Source of the DNA: Oscillospiraceae bacterium | GTDB taxonomy: Bacteria; Bacillota; Clostridia; Oscillospirales; Oscillospiraceae | Assembly (NCBI GenBank): GCA_017538775.1 | Contig: JAFYIF010000105.1 | Location: 1 to 5,176, forward strand | Reading direction: 5' to 3' | Length of the DNA stretch: 5,176 bases | In this document: one piece after another, positions 1 through 5,174 of the stretch | How positions within the stretch are numbered: position 1 is the stretch's first letter | How the letters are laid out: each line of letters begins with the position of its first letter | Translations under genes and position numbers: made by a program | Notes under the pieces: model-generated | What the model was told of the DNA's origin: nothing | Databases searched by the model: none | Seen by the model: only the letters and a program-made list of their open reading frames with translations

Positions 1-672
1 CTGGCCGCCGGGATGAGCCGGGCCGGGCGGCGGGTCGGGGTGCTGGACGCGGACATCACCGGGCCCTCCGTGCCCCGGATCTTCGGGCTGGAGGGCCAGC
101 CGGTGACGGACAGCAGCTACGGGCTGCTGCCCCTGCGCTCCGCCGGAGGCGTGGAGGTCATGAGCGTGAACCTGCTGCTCTCCGACCCCACCGAGCCAGT
201 GCTCTGGCGCGGCCCGGTGTTGGCCGGGGTGGTGCGGCAGTTCTGGCATGAGGTCTGCTGGGGCGTGCTGGACGAGCTGTTCATCGACATGCCCCCCGGC
301 ACCGGCGACGTGCCCCTGACCGTGTTCCAGAGTCTGCCCGTCCGGGGCATCGTCATCGTCACAAGCCCCCAGGAGCTGGTGGGCACCATCGTCGAAAAGG
401 CCGTGAACATGGCCGAGCTGATGGGCGTCCCGGTGCTGGGGCTGGTGGAGAACATGAGCTATTACCAGTGCCCGGACTGCGGGGCGCGTCACGCCATCTT
501 CGGCGAGAGCCATGTAGACGTGATCGCCGCCCGGCACGGCATCCCCAGCGTGGCCCGCATCCCCCTGGACCCGGCCATTGCCCGGGCCGCGGACGCGGGG
601 ACGCTGGAGGACCTGAAAGCCGACTGGCTGGACGGGCTGGGCGCGGACCTGCTGCGCCGACTGGGGGGCTGA
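1..672 (+). CDS. Mrp/ApbC family iron-sulfur cluster carrier ATPase (5' partial)
   Basis: This is the C-terminal 223 residues of a Mrp/NBP35/ApbC P-loop ATPase, a family that binds [4Fe-4S] clusters and passes them to apoproteins in the cytosol. The frame is open from base 1. The first ATG (13) is internal, because the nucleotide-binding GKGGVGKS loop, normally about 25 residues before LDADITGPSVP, must lie outside the window. Visible signatures are that LDADITGPSVP segment (nt 43-75), a Walker B/switch stretch IDMPPGTGD (nt 283-309), SPQELVGTIVEKAVNMA, and ENMSYYQCPDCG. The CPDC pair (nt 469-480) is the family's cluster-binding CxxC. The C-terminus runs through the expected IPLDP segment and ends normally at TGA. 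Roughly 50 N-terminal residues seem to be missing. The next gene starts 4 bases after the stop, so the two are probably co-transcribed. Family assignment is firm; the client proteins are unknown. Confidence 0.95.
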   Translation: MAAGMSRAGRRVGVLDADITGPSVPRIFGLEGQPVTDSSYGLLPLRSAGGVEVMSVNLLLSDPTEPVLWRGPVLAGVVRQFWHEVCWGVLDELFIDMPPGTGDVPLTVFQSLPVRGIVIVTSPQELVGTIVEKAVNMAELMGVPVLGLVENMSYYQCPDCGARHAIFGESHVDVIAARHGIPSVARIPLDPAIARAADAGTLEDLKADWLDGLGADLLRRLGG

Positions 673-676
673 AGCC

Positions 677-1018
677 GTGAAGGTCGTCGATGTCTATCAG
701 CAGTACTTCGCCGCTCTCTGCCAGCACAATGGCAGCGAGCGCCGGGGCGTCAGCGTGACGCTGAGCGCCACGTCGGAGGACGGCAACGTGCGCTATGAGG
801 CCGCCGTCAGCTTCTTCCCCCACGCCGACGAGGAGGATTTCGCCGTCAGCTACGACCTGCGCGCCGCTCGGGAGCTGTATGCCGCCCGGGGTCGGCGCTC
901 GAAAAAGCGGGAGGCGGCGCTGCTGGAGACGCTCCCCGCCGAGGCGGATGCCCTGGCGGAGTCCCTGGGCGGCAGCATCTTCTGGGACCGCCCGCTGCGG
1001 GAGGCCCGATACGGCTGA
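677..1018 (+). CDS. Conserved-looking hypothetical protein, 113 aa, downstream of mrp
   Basis: I do not recognise a named domain here. The start is a GTG at 677, giving MKVVDVYQQYF, four bases after the stop of the Mrp gene; no ATG in this frame precedes the conserved-looking N-terminus. The Shine-Dalgarno site is poor (a G-run near 662-668), so translation may be coupled to the upstream gene. The protein has no signal peptide or membrane segment and looks cytoplasmic. The N-terminal half alternates hydrophobic and polar residues (VSVTLSA, NVRYEAAVSFFPH), which suggests beta strands. An acidic DEEDF follows, then a basic RGRRSKKRE patch (about residues 71-79), a probable helix of leucines and alanines, and a tail FWDRPLREARYG. 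It has a single cysteine (residue 15), so no metal site is obvious. Spacing and strand place it with the Mrp gene and perhaps with hslO. Coding status is well supported by frame length and context; function is unknown. Confidence 0.8.
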   Translation: MKVVDVYQQYFAALCQHNGSERRGVSVTLSATSEDGNVRYEAAVSFFPHADEEDFAVSYDLRAARELYAARGRRSKKREAALLETLPAEADALAESLGGSIFWDRPLREARYG

Positions 1019-1050
1019 ACGCGCCGGACCCCGAGCATAGATACGAACAC

Positions 1051-1075
1051 GGGGCGGGGGAACAGCCCCCGCCCC
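1051..1075 (+). terminator. GC-only perfect hairpin before hslO (possible terminator or attenuator)
   Basis: GGGGCGGGGG (1051-1060) and CCCCCGCCCC (1066-1075) form a perfect 10-bp stem around the loop AACAG. It lies 32 bases after the stop of the 113-aa gene and 24 bases before the hslO start. No T-run follows on either strand, so it is not a textbook intrinsic terminator. It could slow polymerase, protect an RNA end, or lower read-through into hslO. The hslO Shine-Dalgarno site lies just outside the stem and stays free. The structure is seen directly; its role is inferred. Confidence 0.5.
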
Positions 1076-1099
1076 AGCGGATAAGAGGGAGACATTGCA

Positions 1100-1987
1100 A
1101 TGGGAGAGATCATACGCGCCGTGGCGGCGGAGGACAGCATCAAGATCGCGGTCATCACCGCGCCGGACATCGTGGAGCGGGCCAGGCAGATCCACGGGCT
1201 CAGCCCCACGGCCAGCGCCGCCCTGGGGCGGGCGCTGCTGGGGGCCTCGCTGCTGGGCAACGCCCTCAAGGGGGAGCGGGACACGCTGACCCTGCGCCTG
1301 AACGGCGGCGGCCCGGCGGGGACGGTCCTGGCCATCTCCGACAGCGCGGGCAACGTGCGCGGCTGCATGGACGCCCCGGCCGCCGACCTGCCCAGCCGCC
1401 CGGACGGGAAGCTGGACGTGGGCGGTCTCATCGGGCGGGACGGGACCCTGACCGTCAGCCGGGACCTGGGGCTGCGGGAGCCATACATCGGCAGCGTGCA
1501 GCTGGTCTCCGGCGAGGTGGCGGAGGACCTGACCGCCTATCTGGCCGAGAGCGAACAGCTGGGCGCGGCGGTGGGCCTGGGGGTGCTGGTGGACACGGAC
1601 AAGTCCATCCGCGCCGCCGGGGGCTTCATCGTGCAGCTTCTGCCCGGCGCGCCGGAGGAGCTGATCGCCCGTCTGGAGGAGAACATCCTGCTGATGGACC
1701 AGCTCACCACCGTCCTGGACGTGGACGGGGCCGAGGCGGTGCTGGACCAGGTGCTGCGGGGGCTGTCCCCGCGCATTTTGAGCCGGGAGCCGGTCGCCTA
1801 CCGCTGCGCCTGCAGCCGGGAGCGGGTGGCGGAGGCCCTGCGCAGCACCGGCGCGGCGGCATTGCGGGAGCTGGCCGCGGAGGACCGGGCCGTGGAGATC
1901 CGCTGCCAGCTCTGTGGCACGGCCTACAGCTTCTCCCCGGCGGAGCTGCTGGAACTGGCGGCGGAGGACGGTCCGTCCGCACCCTGA
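1100..1987 (+). CDS. hslO: Hsp33 family redox-regulated molecular chaperone
   Basis: The 295-residue product matches Hsp33 over its full usual length (about 290). In this family a C-terminal zinc site holds the chaperone inactive in reducing conditions. Oxidation of the four cysteines releases zinc, unfolds the linker and turns on ATP-independent holding of unfolding cytosolic proteins. The four zinc ligands are visible as CAC (Cys236, Cys238) and CQLC (Cys269, Cys272), so the redox switch looks intact. N-terminal core signatures include LSPTASAALGRALLGASLLG (residues 35-54), the GNVRGCMDAP segment, GGLIGRDGTLTV, and YLAESEQ (148-154). AGAGGGAGA (1084-1092) precedes the ATG with good spacing, which supports this start. 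The gene follows the 113-aa gene after 81 bases containing a GC hairpin, and the lipoprotein gene starts 40 bases after its stop. No clear promoter was found upstream. Assignment is firm. Confidence 0.96.
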   Translation: MGEIIRAVAAEDSIKIAVITAPDIVERARQIHGLSPTASAALGRALLGASLLGNALKGERDTLTLRLNGGGPAGTVLAISDSAGNVRGCMDAPAADLPSRPDGKLDVGGLIGRDGTLTVSRDLGLREPYIGSVQLVSGEVAEDLTAYLAESEQLGAAVGLGVLVDTDKSIRAAGGFIVQLLPGAPEELIARLEENILLMDQLTTVLDVDGAEAVLDQVLRGLSPRILSREPVAYRCACSRERVAEALRSTGAAALRELAAEDRAVEIRCQLCGTAYSFSPAELLELAAEDGPSAP

Positions 1988-2027
1988 CGGCGCGGCTGAC
2001 ATACACACATCAAAGAGGAGGGGTATC

Positions 2028-2456
2028 ATGAGAAAGTTCCTTACATTCCTGCTGCTTACCGCCTGCGTGTGTGCGCTGGTCGGCTGCGGCGGCGCGGTGG
2101 ACAGCGGCGTGACCGTCGACTACGGCGACTCCGCGCTCTATACCAAAGCGGACCTGGACGCGGCCATCGCCGCCATTGAGGCGGAGTTCCATACCTGGGA
2201 AGGCTGTGAACTGCACAGCCTGCGCTACGGCTCCGACGAGATGTGCTCTGCGGAGAACCTGGACTGGATGAACGCGCTGGAAGCGGCGAACGACAACGCC
2301 GAAGTGTTCAGCCAGTGCCTGATGTTCTACAGCGACTTCCACTCCCCGAAATCCGGCGGTGGCGCCTGGGAGGCCGACGCGGAGTACCGCGACTGGCAAT
2401 GGTGGCTGGCCCGCTCCGAGGGCGGCGCCTGGAAGCTGATGACCTGGGGTTACTGA
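2028..2456 (+). CDS. Small secreted lipoprotein of unknown function, 142 aa
   Basis: The N-terminus MRKFLTFLLLTACVCALVGC is a lipoprotein signal peptide: a basic n-region, a hydrophobic core and the lipobox LVGC, with Cys20 as the lipidated residue. The mature part of about 123 residues should be anchored outside the cytoplasmic membrane. The start at 2028 is chosen because AGAGGAGGGG (2014-2023) lies directly before it and the signal peptide begins there; the frame is open further upstream inside hslO but encodes no signal. The mature domain has an amphipathic helix (about 38-55), a TWEGCELHSLRY segment, SDFHSPKSGGGAW (102-114) and an aromatic C-terminus WQWWLARSEGGAWKLMTWGY. From memory, small lipoproteins of gut Firmicutes share this style of ending, but I cannot name a family. 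Cys60, Cys73 and Cys97 could form a disulfide. It sits 40 bases after hslO and is followed by a strong terminator, so it probably ends that transcript. Confidence 0.9.
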   Translation: MRKFLTFLLLTACVCALVGCGGAVDSGVTVDYGDSALYTKADLDAAIAAIEAEFHTWEGCELHSLRYGSDEMCSAENLDWMNALEAANDNAEVFSQCLMFYSDFHSPKSGGGAWEADAEYRDWQWWLARSEGGAWKLMTWGY

Positions 2457-2462
2457 CGGCGC

Positions 2463-2516
2463 AAACGCCACATTCCCATGAAACCGCTTGGCTTCAAGGG
2501 GAATGTGGCGTTTTAT
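2463..2516. terminator. Intrinsic terminator between convergent lipoprotein and toxin genes
   Basis: AAACGCCACATTCCC (2463-2477) pairs perfectly with GGGAATGTGGCGTTT (2499-2513), a 15-bp stem. The 21-base loop can extend the stem through GAA/TTC, one A-C mismatch and CC/GG around a GCTT loop. On the + strand TTTTAT follows, 6 bases after the lipoprotein stop, giving an intrinsic terminator. On the - strand the stem begins 22 bases after the toxin stop and ends in TTT, so it could also stop transcripts from that side, with a weaker T tract. Confidence 0.85.
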
Positions 2517-2535
2517 GACTGCTGGACCCCGCGCT

Positions 2536-2829
2536 TCAAAGATAATTGCTGCGCCCGTCGAGAATGCGCCGGATCGTTACGGTATCCCCGTCCACGGTGA
2601 AGAACACCAGGTAGTACTTGACCACCAGATAGCGATAGCCCTTCTCCGCGAATTCCGCATTGCGGACCGGGGGACAGCGGAGCGGAAACGTGGCCAGGGA
2701 GCGAAACCCCTCGGCGAGCAGCTGCCCGTGCCGGGCCGCTAGCTGGCGCGAGCGGTCGGAGAGCCAGCGGAGGATGCCCTCCAGGTCTTTCCGGGCGGTG
2801 GCCTGCACGGTGACCTTATCCCGCTCCAT
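2536..2829 (-). CDS. RelE/ParE family toxin of a type II toxin-antitoxin module
   Basis: The 97-residue product has the RelE/ParE fold pattern: an N-terminal strand (KVTVQATARKDL), two helices (DLEGILRWLSDRSRQLAARHGQLLAEGFRSLATFP), then the strand series GYRYLVVKYYLVFFTVDGDTVTIRRIL and a short tail DGRSNYL. Length fits the family. Members are either ribosome-dependent mRNA endonucleases (RelE, YoeB, YafQ) or gyrase poisons (ParE); the sequence alone does not settle which. Basic and aromatic residues near the end (Arg87, Arg88, Arg93, Tyr96) resemble the RNase-type ending, a weak hint. The start at 2829 is chosen because the product then begins at the first conserved strand. GGAGG (complement of 2839-2843) lies 9 bases upstream, inside the antitoxin gene, and the start overlaps the antitoxin 3' end by 14 bp, a coupled arrangement typical of such pairs. 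An in-frame start further upstream would only translate antitoxin sequence out of frame. The gene looks intact. Confidence 0.9.
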   Translation of the reverse strand: MERDKVTVQATARKDLEGILRWLSDRSRQLAARHGQLLAEGFRSLATFPLRCPPVRNAEFAEKGYRYLVVKYYLVFFTVDGDTVTIRRILDGRSNYL

Positions 2830-3115
2830 CGACCAGCGCCTCCATCTCCCGCAAAAACTCCTCCAGCGGCTGACCGGGCGTCTGGCCGTGGCTGCGTTCG
2901 GCCTCCCGGAGAAGCCTGCCGATTTTGTCCCAGTCCAGCCGCTCCGGTTCGACCTCGGGCTTCGGCGCGGCGATCTCAAAGGGGATCTTCCGGTCCCGCG
3001 CCACCTTTTTGGCGTAAATCACGAACAGCGTGGAAAGATTCAGGCCCATCTCGTCGCAGATGGACTCCAGTTCCCGCTTCACGTCGTCCTCCAGGCGGAT
3101 GCTGATGGTGGTCAT
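2816..3115 (-). CDS. RelB/DinJ family antitoxin
   Basis: The 99-residue product begins MTTISIRLEDDVKRELESIC, an N-terminal strand and helix of a ribbon-helix-helix DNA-binding domain. It continues with MGLNLSTLFVIYAKKVARDRKIPFEI (about residues 23-48), the classic RelB/DinJ pattern of a second helix ending in R-x-IPFE. Residues 50-99 are charged and probably wrap around the toxin. In this family the antitoxin neutralises its partner and, alone or as a complex, represses its own promoter. AAGGAG (complement of 3124-3129) precedes the ATG at 3115, which decides this start over longer in-frame options that run through the promoter. The toxin gene overlaps the 3' end by 14 bp. A promoter and an inverted repeat lie just upstream. 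Family assignment is strong; the DinJ-like start suggests a DinJ/RelB subgroup, but no symbol is assigned. Confidence 0.92.
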   Translation of the reverse strand: MTTISIRLEDDVKRELESICDEMGLNLSTLFVIYAKKVARDRKIPFEIAAPKPEVEPERLDWDKIGRLLREAERSHGQTPGQPLEEFLREMEALVDGAG

Positions 3116-3136
3116 GGTATCATCTCCTTCCGGGTA

Positions 3137-3165
3137 AGCATAGCACAAAAAGAAGACGATTGCAA
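3137..3165 (-). promoter_or_regulatory. Putative sigma70 promoter of the toxin-antitoxin module
   Basis: On the - strand TTGCAA (3160-3165) and TATGCT (3137-3142) are separated by exactly 17 bp. Transcription would start near 3130, close to the antitoxin Shine-Dalgarno site, giving a very short leader. The surrounding DNA is distinctly more AT-rich than the genes. The -35 matches TTGACA at four positions and the -10 matches TATAAT at four. Confidence 0.6.
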
Positions 3166-3182
3166 CAGTTTGAATGCTGTTG
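3163..3182. promoter_or_regulatory. Candidate autorepression operator of the toxin-antitoxin module
   Basis: CAACAG (3163-3168) and CTGTTG (3177-3182) are perfect inverted arms around an 8-bp spacer. The left arm overlaps the proposed -35 element of the antitoxin promoter. RelB-type ribbon-helix-helix dimers bind short palindromic half-sites overlapping their own promoters, so the position suits an operator. The repeat is seen directly; binding is inferred. Confidence 0.45.
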
Positions 3183-3215
3183 TATTCTGTTTGACGGTGT
3201 TTCGGTCCAGACGCT

Positions 3216-3257
3216 TCAGCCCGGTCGATCGCTTGCATGAGCGGCCGACCGGGCTGA
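3216..3257 (-). terminator. Strong hairpin downstream of the flavoredoxin gene
   Basis: TCAGCCCGGTCG (3216-3227) pairs perfectly with CGACCGGGCTGA (3246-3257). Inside, after an A-C mismatch and a T-G wobble, CGCT (3230-3233) pairs with AGCG (3240-3243) around a 6-base loop. The stem begins 23 bases after the flavoredoxin stop on the - strand, so it probably ends that transcript and insulates the toxin-antitoxin module. No good T-run follows on the - strand. The + strand side continues with the pyrimidine-rich TCTTCTGTTCT, but no + strand gene precedes it. Confidence 0.6.
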
Positions 3258-3280
3258 TCTTCTGTTCTGACAGTTGCGGC

Positions 3281-3841
3281 TTACAGCAGTGCGCGCCCGG
3301 CGTCCCAGGCCTTTCCGACCCGCTCCCCCAGGACGTGATAGGCCTGGTTGAAGGGGTCAAAGGTGATGGGCGCGACCTTGGCCACATCCACCTGGCCGTC
3401 CGTCAGTGCGCACTCGTCCACGCTCACGTTGACGATCTCACCCTTGAGGATGCAGCTCTCCCGGTCAAAGCTGCGGACCTTGCACTCCAGGCAGACGGCC
3501 AGCTCGTTGATGATGGGCGCGTTGACCAGCTCGCTCTTCGTGGCGGTGAAGCCGGCGCGGGCGAACTTGTCTGACACCTGACTGGCACTGGCGATGCCCA
3601 CATAGTCGCAACCCGCCACGTGGGCCGCGTCCGCCATGCTGACCGTGAACGCGCCGGTGCGCACAAAGTTCCGGCAGGTCTGATGGTTGGGAGAAAGGCA
3701 GATGGAGATCTCGTTCTCGTCGCTGATCCCGCCCCAGGCGGCGTTCATCGCGTCGGGGACGCCGTTTTCGTCGTAGGTGGCGATGATCCAGACCGGCTGC
3801 GGATAGCTGAGGGGCTTGGCGCCGAAGTTCTTTCTGCTCAT
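3281..3841 (-). CDS. Flavin reductase / flavoredoxin family protein (FMN-binding)
   Basis: The 186-residue product fits the flavin-reductase-like FMN-binding split barrel (flavoredoxin, DIM6/NTAB type), usually 180-200 residues. Family signatures are an N-terminal PLSYPQPVWIIAT, DAMNAAWGGISDE (about 30-42, matching the NAMTxSWGG flavin-binding stretch), ICLSPNHQTCRNFVRTGAFTVSM (47-69), and DYVGIASASQVSDKFARAGFT (79-99). The barrel closes with LECKVRSF and a GEIVNVSVDE strand. Members bind FMN and shuttle electrons or reduce flavin with NAD(P)H; the physiological partner cannot be read from sequence. There is no signal peptide, so it is cytosolic. The start at 3841 is chosen because AGGAGGAG (complement of 3847-3854) lies 5 bases upstream; the longer open frame would run through the promoter. 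It has its own promoter and is divergent from the serine dehydratase gene. Its cysteines (56, 78, 117, 120, 130, 144) include CLEC at 117-120, though a metal site is not implied. Confidence 0.92.
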   Translation of the reverse strand: MSRKNFGAKPLSYPQPVWIIATYDENGVPDAMNAAWGGISDENEISICLSPNHQTCRNFVRTGAFTVSMADAAHVAGCDYVGIASASQVSDKFARAGFTATKSELVNAPIINELAVCLECKVRSFDRESCILKGEIVNVSVDECALTDGQVDVAKVAPITFDPFNQAYHVLGERVGKAWDAGRALL

Positions 3842-3873
3842 GGGAACTCCTCCTGTATTCATAAGTTGATGCC

Positions 3874-3902
3874 AGCATAGCAGAAAACAGCGCGGAAAGC
3901 AA
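3874..3902 (-). promoter_or_regulatory. Putative sigma70 promoter of the flavoredoxin gene
   Basis: On the - strand TTGCTT (3897-3902) and TATGCT (3874-3879) are 17 bp apart. The predicted start near 3867 leaves a leader of about 26 bases that carries the Shine-Dalgarno site. The -10 is identical to that proposed for the toxin-antitoxin module. Confidence 0.55.
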
Positions 3903-3919
3903 GCGGATTGGCGTCCTTC

Positions 3920-3949
3920 TTGACCGGGGGCCGGTCCACGCGGTACAAT
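3920..3949 (+). promoter_or_regulatory. Putative sigma70 promoter of the serine dehydratase gene
   Basis: TTGACC (3920-3925) and TACAAT (3944-3949) are 18 bp apart; each matches its consensus at five of six positions. This is the best promoter in the window. Transcription would start near 3956, leaving a leader of about 25 bases. It also rules out an upstream in-frame ATG at 3948, which overlaps the -10 element. Confidence 0.75.
3922..3936. promoter_or_regulatory. Inverted repeat across the -35 element of the serine dehydratase promoter
   Basis: GACCGG (3922-3927) and CCGGTC (3931-3936) are perfect inverted arms around GGG. The repeat covers most of the -35 hexamer and part of the spacer, the usual place for a repressor site. 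It lies 19 bp from the -35 of the divergent flavoredoxin promoter. GC-rich palindromes can occur by chance, so the operator role is a proposal only. Confidence 0.35.
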
Positions 3950-3980
3950 GCTCCTGTCACGGAAAGGAGCGATCGCCCCG

Positions 3981-5174
3981 ATGAAAAGCATCACCAGCAT
4001 TTACAAGATCGGCCACGGGCCGTCCAGTTCGCATACGGTGGGGCCGTACCGCGCCGCGCAGCTTTTTGGCAGCCGCTATCCCGGGGCGGACCGCTTCCGG
4101 GTGACGCTGTACGGCTCCCTGGCCCACACCGGGGAGGGGCACGGGACCGGGAAGGCCATCCGGGCGGCGCTGCCGGGGGCGGAACTGGTCTTCGACCGGG
4201 AGACCCGGGACCTGCCCCACCCCAATACCATGCTGTTTCAGGCCTTTTGCGCGGGCCGGGAACTGGCCGCCGTCCGGATGTTCAGCATCGGCGGCGGCTC
4301 CATCCGCATCGAACACGAAGCCGCGGAGGACCGGGAGGTCTATCCGCAAAAGAACTGCACGGAGATCCTCGCCCTGTGCCGGCGGGAGGGCATCGGCATC
4401 GTCCGGTTGATCCACCGCCTGGAGGGGCCGGAGCTGCGGCGCTGTCTGCAAGGCGTCTGGCGGGCCATGCAGGACACGGTGGAGCGGGGCCTGGCCACGG
4501 AGGGGGAACTGCCCGGCGGGCTCGGCGTCCGGCGGCGGGCAAAGTATCTGTATGAAATGCGCTGCTACAACGAGGGCGCGGACGTGACCATGAACCGGCT
4601 CATCGCCGCCTACGCCTACGCCGCCATGGAGGAAAACGCCTCGGAGCAGCTGGTGGTCACGGCCCCGACCTGCGGCAGCTGCGGGGTGATCCCCTCCATC
4701 CTGTACTATATGCAGCACGACCGGGGCTTTCCGGAAGCGGAGATCCTGGACGCGCTGGCGGTGGCGGGGCTGTTTGGCAACGTGATCCGCAGCAACGCCA
4801 GCGTCTCCGGCGCGGAGTGCGGCTGTCAGGCGGAGATCGGCAGCGCCTGCTCCATGGCCGCCGCCGCAGTCGCCACGCTCCTTGGCCTCAGCATCGACCA
4901 GACCGAGTACGCCGCAGAGATCGCCATGGAACACAGCCTGGGCCTCACCTGCGACCCGGTGGAGGGCCTGGTCCAGATCCCCTGCATCGAACGCAACGCC
5001 GTCGCCGCCATGCGCGCCCTCAGCTCCGTCAACCTGGCCCGCTTCCTCTACGCCACGCGGAAGATCTCCTTCGACGAGATCGTGGAGACCATGTACCGCA
5101 CGGGGCTGGACATGGACGAAAAATACCGGGAGACCTCCCACGGGGGGTTGGCGCAGATCTATCGGGAGCGGTGA
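3981..5174 (+). CDS. sdaA: L-serine dehydratase (L-serine ammonia-lyase), single-chain, iron-sulfur type
   Basis: The enzyme converts L-serine to pyruvate and ammonia in the cytosol using an oxygen-sensitive [4Fe-4S] cluster, not pyridoxal phosphate. The N-terminal beta domain opens with YKIGHGPSSSHTVGP (8-22) and contains YGSLAHTGEGHGT and SIGGGSI (102-108). The catalytic alpha domain follows from about residue 160, with ATEGELPGGL, VVTAPTCGSCGVIPS (225-239), SNASVSGAECGCQAEIG, GLTCDPVEGLVQIPCIERNA and the end segment KYRETSHGGLA. Cys282, Cys324 and Cys335 have the same 42- and 11-residue spacing as the three cluster ligands described for the Legionella enzyme, so the cluster site looks intact. 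At 397 residues it is shorter than E. coli SdaA (454) and closer to compact single-chain forms. It ends AQIYRER, without the C-terminal cysteine tail of the E. coli and Legionella enzymes. ATG 3981 is chosen because AAAGGAG (3963-3969) precedes it and the product then begins where the family does. It has its own promoter. Confidence 0.95.
   Translation: MKSITSIYKIGHGPSSSHTVGPYRAAQLFGSRYPGADRFRVTLYGSLAHTGEGHGTGKAIRAALPGAELVFDRETRDLPHPNTMLFQAFCAGRELAAVRMFSIGGGSIRIEHEAAEDREVYPQKNCTEILALCRREGIGIVRLIHRLEGPELRRCLQGVWRAMQDTVERGLATEGELPGGLGVRRRAKYLYEMRCYNEGADVTMNRLIAAYAYAAMEENASEQLVVTAPTCGSCGVIPSILYYMQHDRGFPEAEILDALAVAGLFGNVIRSNASVSGAECGCQAEIGSACSMAAAAVATLLGLSIDQTEYAAEIAMEHSLGLTCDPVEGLVQIPCIERNAVAAMRALSSVNLARFLYATRKISFDEIVETMYRTGLDMDEKYRETSHGGLAQIYRER

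Noticed and set aside
13..15. ATG at 13 as the start of the Mrp-type gene
   Set aside because: The frame is open from base 1 and the essential P-loop would be missing from a protein starting here; the gene is cut by the window edge.
1034..1046. Possible -10 element TAGATA before hslO
   Set aside because: No acceptable -35 is found at 16-18 bp upstream, so a promoter here is not supported.
359..2029. Long open frame of 556 codons on the - strand, antisense to mrp, the 113-aa gene and hslO
   Set aside because: It is antisense to clear coding genes of known families, has a low-complexity Arg/Pro/Gly/Ala-rich translation with no domain, and is expected in GC-rich DNA where stop codons are rare.
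2660..3574. Open frame of 304 codons on the + strand across the toxin-antitoxin and flavoredoxin genes
   Set aside because: It crosses three genes, two promoters and a terminator hairpin on the other strand, with no ribosome site or domain.
3948..3950. ATG at 3948 as an earlier start for the serine dehydratase
   Set aside because: It overlaps the proposed -10 element and has no ribosome site; the family N-terminus begins at 3981.
3969..3976. Palindrome GCGATCGC between the ribosome site and start of the serine dehydratase gene
   Set aside because: A single 8-base palindrome in GC-rich DNA is likely by chance, and no second copy was noticed in the window.
3957..5141. Open frame of 394 codons on the - strand opposite the serine dehydratase gene
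   Set aside because: The translation is rich in Gly, Ala, Asp, His and Val without recognisable motifs; it mirrors a firmly identified gene.
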